Source of the DNA: Azolla caroliniana
Lineage: Eukaryota > Polypodiophyta
Assembly (NCBI GenBank): GCA_043228905.1
Contig: JBHGNT010000006.1
Location: 21,824,001-21,888,000 of the forward strand
DNA: 64,000 bases
Reading direction: 5' to 3'
Of this stretch, positions 59,081 to 64,000 are shown piece by piece (the stretch's first letter is position 1; each line of letters starts with the position of its first letter). Both the position numbers and the translations under genes were made by a program. The notes under the pieces are model-generated. The model saw only the letters and a list, made by a program, of their open reading frames with translations, was not told the origin of the DNA and did not search any database.

Positions 59081-60960
59081 AGATTCCTATAAGTCTTGGA
59101 ATTTTTTTTAACATTTCCATTAAAAAAATACTCTTGCATTTTAATGCATTGCATTGAATTCTAGCTACATAGACTAAAATATGATACATTGCATGGATTT
59201 CCCGAAAATACATAAATAAATACAAATTGAAAAAATAAAACATTTTCCCATAAATAAATAAATAAACATTTTTTATTTTACTCGTAAATAAATAAATAAA
59301 AATTGAAAAATTAGATTTCAATGGAAATCCAATTCCGTGCATCGGATTCAATTGAAAATCCAATTTCTCTTATTTTTTTGAAAATTTTCTTATTTTTTGA
59401 ATTGTTTTTGAATTTGTTTTTATTTTTCCCATAAAAAAATAAATAAAAATGGAAAAAACGGATTTTCAACGGAAATCCGATGCACTGCATCGGATTTTGG
59501 TTGAAAGTCCACTTTTACATATTTTTTTCAAAATTTGCTTTTTTTTTGAAGTTTTTTGAATGTTTTCTATAAAAAATAAATAAATATTGAAAAAATAGAT
59601 TTTCAATGGAACTCCGATGCACTGCATCGGATTTCCATAGAAAATCCACGTTTTCTTATTTTTTTCCAAATTTTCATAGTTTTTAGAATTTTTTGGGTAT
59701 TTTGTTTGTCTATTTTCTCATAAATAACTATATAGAAATTGAAAAAATGAATTTTCAAAGGAAATCCGATGCATTGCATCAGATTTCTATTGAAAGTCCA
59801 CTTTTTGCTATTTGTTACCAAATTTTCATATTTTAAAATATTTTTTGTATTTTTTAAATTTGTTTTCATTTTTTCCCATAAATAAATAAATAAAAATTGC
59901 AAAAAATGGGTTTTCAACAGAAATCCGATGCACTACATCGGATTTCTATTGAAAATCCATTTTGTCTTATTTGTTTCCAATTTTTCAGATATTTTGAATT
60001 TGTTTTGAATTGTTTTTGTTTTTATCATAAATAAATATATAGGAATTGAAAAAAATGGATTTTCAACGGAAATCCGATGCACTGCATCAGATTTCCATTG
60101 AAAGTCCACTTTTTCTTGTTTGTTTACAAATTTTCTTATTTGTTTATATTTTTCTCTAAAAAAGTGTTAAAAATAAACAAATTGTGATTTTCTCCATTTA
60201 AAATGATGTGTTTTCAACGGGAATCCGATGCAATGCATCGGATTCCCGTTGAAAACACATCATTTTCAACAGGATTTTCAATGGAAATCCGATACAGTGC
60301 ATTGGATTTCCGTTCAAAATCACTGAGTTTCAACAGAAATCCGATGCAGTGCATCGGATTTCCGTTGAAAGTCCAATATTTTTCATATGTTTTTTCATAA
60401 AACATTAATTTGCAATTGAAATCCGACTTAATGGTTCAGATTTTGTTGAAAATGTAATATTTTTTTATTATCTCATTGTTTTATGAAAAACCTAAAAGAA
60501 ATTTGGATTTTTAATTGAAATTCAATGTAGTGCATTAGATTTCAGTTGGAAATCCACTTTTTTAATATATTTTTATTTATTTTTTGAAAAATTGAAAAAC
60601 AATTGAAAAGAAAGAGGATTGCCAGCTAAAATCTGATGCAATGCATCAATGTCTAGCTGTATAGACTACGATCTGATGTAGTGTATCGGATTTCAGTTGA
60701 GAAGCCGTTTATTATTATTTTATATGAAAAATAAATAAATAAATAATATTGGAAAAAGAAAAAAGAAAAATGGATTTTCGACTCTAATCCAACGCATTGC
60801 ATTAGATTCTAGCTATATATACTAAAATATAATGTAGTGCATAGTATTTTAGCTGAAAATCCATTTTTTATTTTTTAATGGAAAAAATTTTAAAAATTAC
60901 AAAAAAAAAAACTTGGATTTTCAACTGAAATCTAGTGCATCGCATTGGATTCCAATTAAA
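59080..60960. repeat. Array of palindrome-centred units, about 150 bp
   Basis: At least seven units with centres at about 59335, 59485, 59622, 59775, 59934, 60082 and 60234. Each has the palindrome GGAAATCCGATGCACTGCAT with its complement arm, flanked by TTTTCAAC and GTTGAAAA-like arms, and an AT-rich spacer with AAATAAATAAATA and TCTTATTT motifs. Closely packed or degenerate copies continue to about 60960 (60298, 60348, 60640, 60675, 60800, 60930). Arms are about 24 bp, with variation between units that is often compensated on both sides. Confidence 0.88.
60200..60266. repeat. Perfect 67-bp palindrome
   Basis: Two 33-bp arms, exact reverse complements, around a single central A at 60233. 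The arms run from AAAATGATGTG to CGATGCA. It is the best preserved unit of the array and could extrude as a cruciform or hairpin. Confidence 0.95.
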
Positions 60961-62110
60961 AATCCAAGATTTTTTATTTTTTCAAATTTTATTGTTTCAA
61001 ATTTTCAATGGGTTTTAGATTAGTTTTCTGACACAGGTATATAATATAAAACTTACATCAATTTAGATTAACGTTATATTCTATTCTTCAGTTTGATGTT
61101 ACCTGTGCAATTTCATTCTACTGTCATGTACTACTAAAACATACGCCTTAAAGATTATCAGGAACTCTGTTGCATTAGAGAAGGACCTTGAGCAAGTTAA
61201 TGTCATCAAAATGAGTATCCAAGGCATCTGGGGTTGTCCTGATCAAGACCAAGAAGTTGGGGCAAAGCATATCAATAAAACTTAGATGTTCCAGATGACT
61301 TTTAGAAAACTTGTGGAACTATAGATGAAGACGCAGGGCAACTTGTTGAATTAGAAGACGTTTCAGAGTCTGAACATACTAACAATTTAACTTAGCGTAC
61401 TGATGAAGCCAATGAGGACAATCCTGATGAAAGAGCTAATCCTGAGTAGACGGCTTTACCAGACTTATTATTCGATTGAATGATTATGGCTTATTGTAAA
61501 TTTTGAACAATATGAATTGTTAAATTTTGACGTAATATATAAGTTGAGCTTACTTATAATTTTCGTGTAACAATCATTGAACTTAGAAATTAAGTATACT
61601 TGTATGTGTACATGTTATCTAAACTCTCCTTTATCATTTGGGGTATATCGGAGATAAGTTTATACTCTATCATTTACTCGTATGATTGGAATGTTATTGT
61701 AGACTAGTTTATTTATACATTGACAGTGTCATGTATCACGTGTCAATGGAAATTTTCTCTTGACATAGTAGTATCTCTTAATTGCAAGGTTCACAATTTG
61801 CTTTAAGATGTATTATATTTAAATATACACACATAATTAGAAGAAGTCACTTATTCAATGGGGCATGCTTTTTAGAATATGCACAAGGACCCGTGTTACT
61901 ATTATACTTGTGTTGACAAATACACCCCTGTCTAAGATTTGGACAAAAACATGGTAGATAGAATATACGTCGGAAGATTTTGTTGACGTGATATTAGTTA
62001 GTTCTTTTTTTCGCTATGTTTTCATAAACCACATACACATGCGCCATGCCTTGTTGAAATTCTGCTTAAATAAGGCATTTTTTAACATCTCACTAAGATA
62101 TGAAAAAGAG
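60961..62110. other. TIR element, right subterminal part
   Basis: About 1.1 kb. Between 61140 and 61450 one frame, broken by stops, is rich in acidic residues (VDEANEDNPDERANPE-like) and resembles old coding sequence. It may be a remnant of a transposase or of captured host sequence; I cannot assign it. Confidence 0.4.
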
Positions 62111-62147
62111 AATGCGACATATTACCTGTTTCAAATGACCCGGTGTT
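62111..62147 (-). repeat. Right terminal inverted repeat
   Basis: Reverse complement of the left repeat, 36 of 37 identical. Confidence 0.85.
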
Positions 62148-62151
62148 GTTC

Positions 62152-62736
62152 GGATTGCCCAAATTTAGTGGCCGGAAGGCACAAATTTGTGAAGCCTGCC
62201 AGCTTGGGAAGCAACACCGACTTCCCTTCCCCAACGAGCGTAACCAGAGCCAGAACAAGCTCGACGTGATACACTCCGATGTGTGGGGGCCGGCGCAAAA
62301 CGTTAGTCTTGGCGGGAGCCGATATTTCGTCTCCTTCATCGACGACTACACGCGGCACACATGGATCTACCTCATCGAGAGGAAGAGCGAAGTCTTTGAC
62401 TGTTTCTGGGACCTCAAAGGGTTCGTGGAAACGGAAACAGGAAGAAAGATCAAGTGCCTACGGTCGGTTGGCGGAAAAGAATACTTTTCCAGTCAATTCA
62501 ACGGTTATCTACAACATATGGGAATTCGGCGGGAATTCAGTTGTAGATACACGCCGGAGCAAAACGTTGTGGAAGCGGCACGGGCAATGCTAGAGGAGAA
62601 GAGCTTGCCCAAATTCTACTGGGCTGAGGCGGTAAGGACCGCGGTATACATCCTGAACCGGATCGGAGACAAAGTGTCGGCGCACGAGCTATATTTCGGA
62701 ATAAAGCCGAACTTGCGACACTCGAAACACACACAT
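62152..62736 (+). pseudogene. Copia integrase core, inactivated
   Basis: Continues the copia pol frame with the CEACQLGKQHRLPF zinc-binding end, the first catalytic region (DVIHSDVWGPA), YFVSFIDDYTRHTWIYL, and WAEAVRTAVYILNR. The second catalytic aspartate is lost: the usual LRSDNGGEY appears as LRSVGGKEY. The conserved region near the catalytic glutamate is altered (QNVVEAARAM). The frame ends near 62727 at NLRHSK, where the next LTR begins. Confidence 0.88.
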
Positions 62737-63455
62737 TGTTGCTAACCGCTTTCAGAACCACGCACATTGACACCTTGACTAGCACAAAACGTTGTTTCCA
62801 TTTCTCGTCCACTCGCACATACTTTCGCCGAACATTGTCGTCGTCATTTGCACGTTTCCGCCATTTCTTGCACTTAGTTGCTATGGCTTGCCCATCCGCA
62901 TATCATTCTTCGACTTCATCTCCAAAGGGGGGTCACCTTAGTGGTCACGTTGTGGTCGCCAAAAGGTGTTATTTGGTTTTAGGGTTAGGGTTAAGGACGA
63001 TGATAATCATGATAAAGATAGACATGGTGGTTATGATGATGATGGAGAGTATGGGATTGATGGCGAGAGAGATCATGTGCATTGAGAAACATTGCGGGGT
63101 GGGGGGTGGTGCCTAGAATGGCTCCACCCCCCTCCCAAGGGGATTCAACGTTGAGGGGGAGAGAGAGAGAGATTAAGAGAGAAATGTTCATTCATGTTTC
63201 ATTCATTCCCCATAAGGGGTTAAATAGTACAAGAGGGGGTAGATACATAGGGGTGTAAGCCCCCTCGAGCATTCATACTAGACACTCACTCACACCTCCT
63301 CGTATCCATCCACATGCACACACGTGTGCATGTGTTCACATACGTATAGCCTCACAATTACATTTATGTCCCCTACACATACACAACAACATCATGATAA
63401 CATTCGACCCTCGCTCATCACACTTGACTCTCCGTACATCTCGTACGGGGTAACA
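62737..63455 (+). repeat. 5' LTR, family X, long form
   Basis: The part from GTTTTAGGG (62974) to GGGGTAACA (63455) is homologous to the solo LTR at 57589-58139, including both hairpins near the end. A primer-site-like sequence follows at 63461. The left boundary is less certain. Copia sequence stops near 62727 and TGTTG occurs at 62737, so the LTR is probably 719 bp and the solo LTR lacks about 230 bp after its TGTTG. The alternative is an LTR starting at TGTTATTTGG (62967), preceded by unrelated inserted sequence. Confidence 0.65.
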
Positions 63456-63460
63456 CAATA

Positions 63461-63476
63461 TGGCACGCCCGTGGGA
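63461..63476 (+). other. Primer-site-like sequence of family X
   Basis: TGGCACGCCCGTGGGA five bases after the LTR. Similar TGGC-type primer sites follow 5' LTRs in several plant gypsy groups. It supports calling the preceding LTR a 5' LTR. Confidence 0.55.
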
Positions 63477-64000
63477 AAATGCCTTGCACGTCGATCCCAC
63501 ATGCCTTGATGATGATATTTCTTCGACCAAAACTTCCATCGGTCCTTTCATTGATCGACTCCCTCGATCGGAGTGCTTGACTCGAACATCTTTGTCAGTC
63601 AGCGATTCTTCTGCGACACGAACATTCTCATTCTGTCGACTTACGAACTTTGGTAACATTATTTGGGTCATCAAAAAACATTGTATGTATGTGTGTTCTT
63701 TTTTGTATCTTGTGAGTCACGTGTGGATCACATCCATTTCTTTTAGGTTGATGAGTTTTTGAAATTCTGTTGGTGCCTTTCAGTTTTGAAAATTCTAGTA
63801 TGTACCCTCATGTTTTTTAAAATTTTGCACATGCCCTTAGGTTTTTTTCGAAATTCCTTGGATGCTTTTTATCCTACTCTTTTTCTCCCACTCTTTTTTC
63901 TGTTTTCTCTTCTTTCTCTTCCTGTATGCGGATCTCGTCTTGTCTCTGTCAGAGACAGTTCTTGTTTCTCTCTTCTTCTTCTGCGACCACCACTATTTCT
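63477..64000 (+). other. Start of family X internal region
   Basis: About 520 bp to the window edge. The first part is open (63460-63762), but I recognise no domain. The rest is T-rich. The element continues outside the window. Confidence 0.45.

Larger units (their letters stand above)
58231..62147. mobile_element. 3.9-kb TIR DNA transposon with palindrome array
   Basis: Terminal inverted repeats of 37 bp (58231-58267 and 62111-62147) match at 36 positions and start AACACCGGG(A/T)CATTTG. GTTC flanks both ends (58227-58230 and 62148-62151), and the copia integrase frame joins cleanly when the insert and one GTTC are removed. No intact transposase is seen, so it is non-autonomous. The centre is an array of units built around a palindrome. 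The exact end is ambiguous by one to two bases because the host and the TIR share letters, so the duplication could also be counted as 2-4 bp. The superfamily is not clear. Confidence 0.8.
48708..62736 (+). mobile_element. Plus-strand copia element hosting nested insertions
   Basis: One copia element recovered in pieces: LTR 48708-49115, gag start 49198-49484, gag end and protease 56484-57588, pre-integrase 58145-58230, integrase 62152-62730. Across each gap the reading frame resumes after a target duplication. The gaps hold a chromovirus, a solo LTR, a DNA transposon and a further LTR element. RT, RNase H and the 3' LTR lie outside the window or are lost. Its own coding sequence carries stops, a frameshift and lost catalytic residues. 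Confidence 0.88.

Noticed and set aside
59079-60405. Several minus-strand frames of 63-104 codons with shared peptides
   Set aside because: They are translations of the palindrome array, and the shared residues come from the DNA repeat.
59080-60960. CRISPR-like appearance of regular palindromic repeats
   Set aside because: The units are about 150 bp with AT-rich related spacers in plant nuclear DNA. There are no unique spacers of constant size and no cas genes. It is a satellite-type array in a transposon.

Overview
The window is plant nuclear DNA, almost certainly from a flowering plant. The evidence is Ty1/copia and Ty3/gypsy-chromovirus retrotransposons primed by initiator tRNA-Met, L1-type LINEs with the plant RT zinc knuckle (zf-RVT), a BYPASS1-like single-exon gene, and a nuclear tRNA-Thr(UGU) cluster. 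The species cannot be named from the sequence. Gene density is very low: one convincing protein gene, one diverged and shortened paralogue of it, and one well-folded tRNA among decayed copies. Nearly everything else is mobile DNA of different ages in AT-rich intergenic sequence.

Layout. 1-8.2 kb: the 3' end of a plus-strand copia, inserted in the gag-protease of a minus-strand copia whose LTR is split by a LINE lying in a (CT)n tract, followed by a badly decayed second plus-strand copia. 8.76-15.82 kb: a minus-strand L1 bounded by a perfect 18-bp target duplication. Its 3' region carries a 504-bp tandem duplication and a second LINE of a different clade with a (TTCTAA)n tail. 15.8-46.2 kb: mostly unassigned AT-rich sequence holding the BPS1-like gene (21.4-22.6 kb, minus), its shortened paralogue (34.8-35.7 kb, plus), five short 5'-truncated L1 copies with their target duplications, a third copy of the (CT)n-associated LINE, a 160-bp tandem repeat, two MITE-like repeats and an old segmental duplication. 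46.2-47.4 kb: four tandem tRNA-Thr(UGU) units and a 171-bp tandem duplication.

47.2-64 kb is a nested retroelement complex. A minus-strand copia is interrupted at 48.7 kb by a plus-strand copia. That element was itself hit four times: by a young, nearly intact chromovirus (49485-56478, 455-bp LTRs differing at 4 sites, AAGAT duplication); by a solo LTR (57589-58139, AGTCG duplication); by a 3.9-kb terminal-inverted-repeat DNA transposon (58231-62147) that contains an array of about 150-bp units centred on palindromes; and at 62.7 kb by another LTR element of the solo-LTR family, which runs off the window.

There is no operon or pathway here. The parts interact by insertion, and because the host reading frames pick up again across each insert, the order of events can be read directly. 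The most unusual objects are the palindrome-satellite DNA transposon, the repeated association of one LINE family with (CT)n tracts, the tandem tRNA-Thr cluster, and the paralogous BPS1-like pair.
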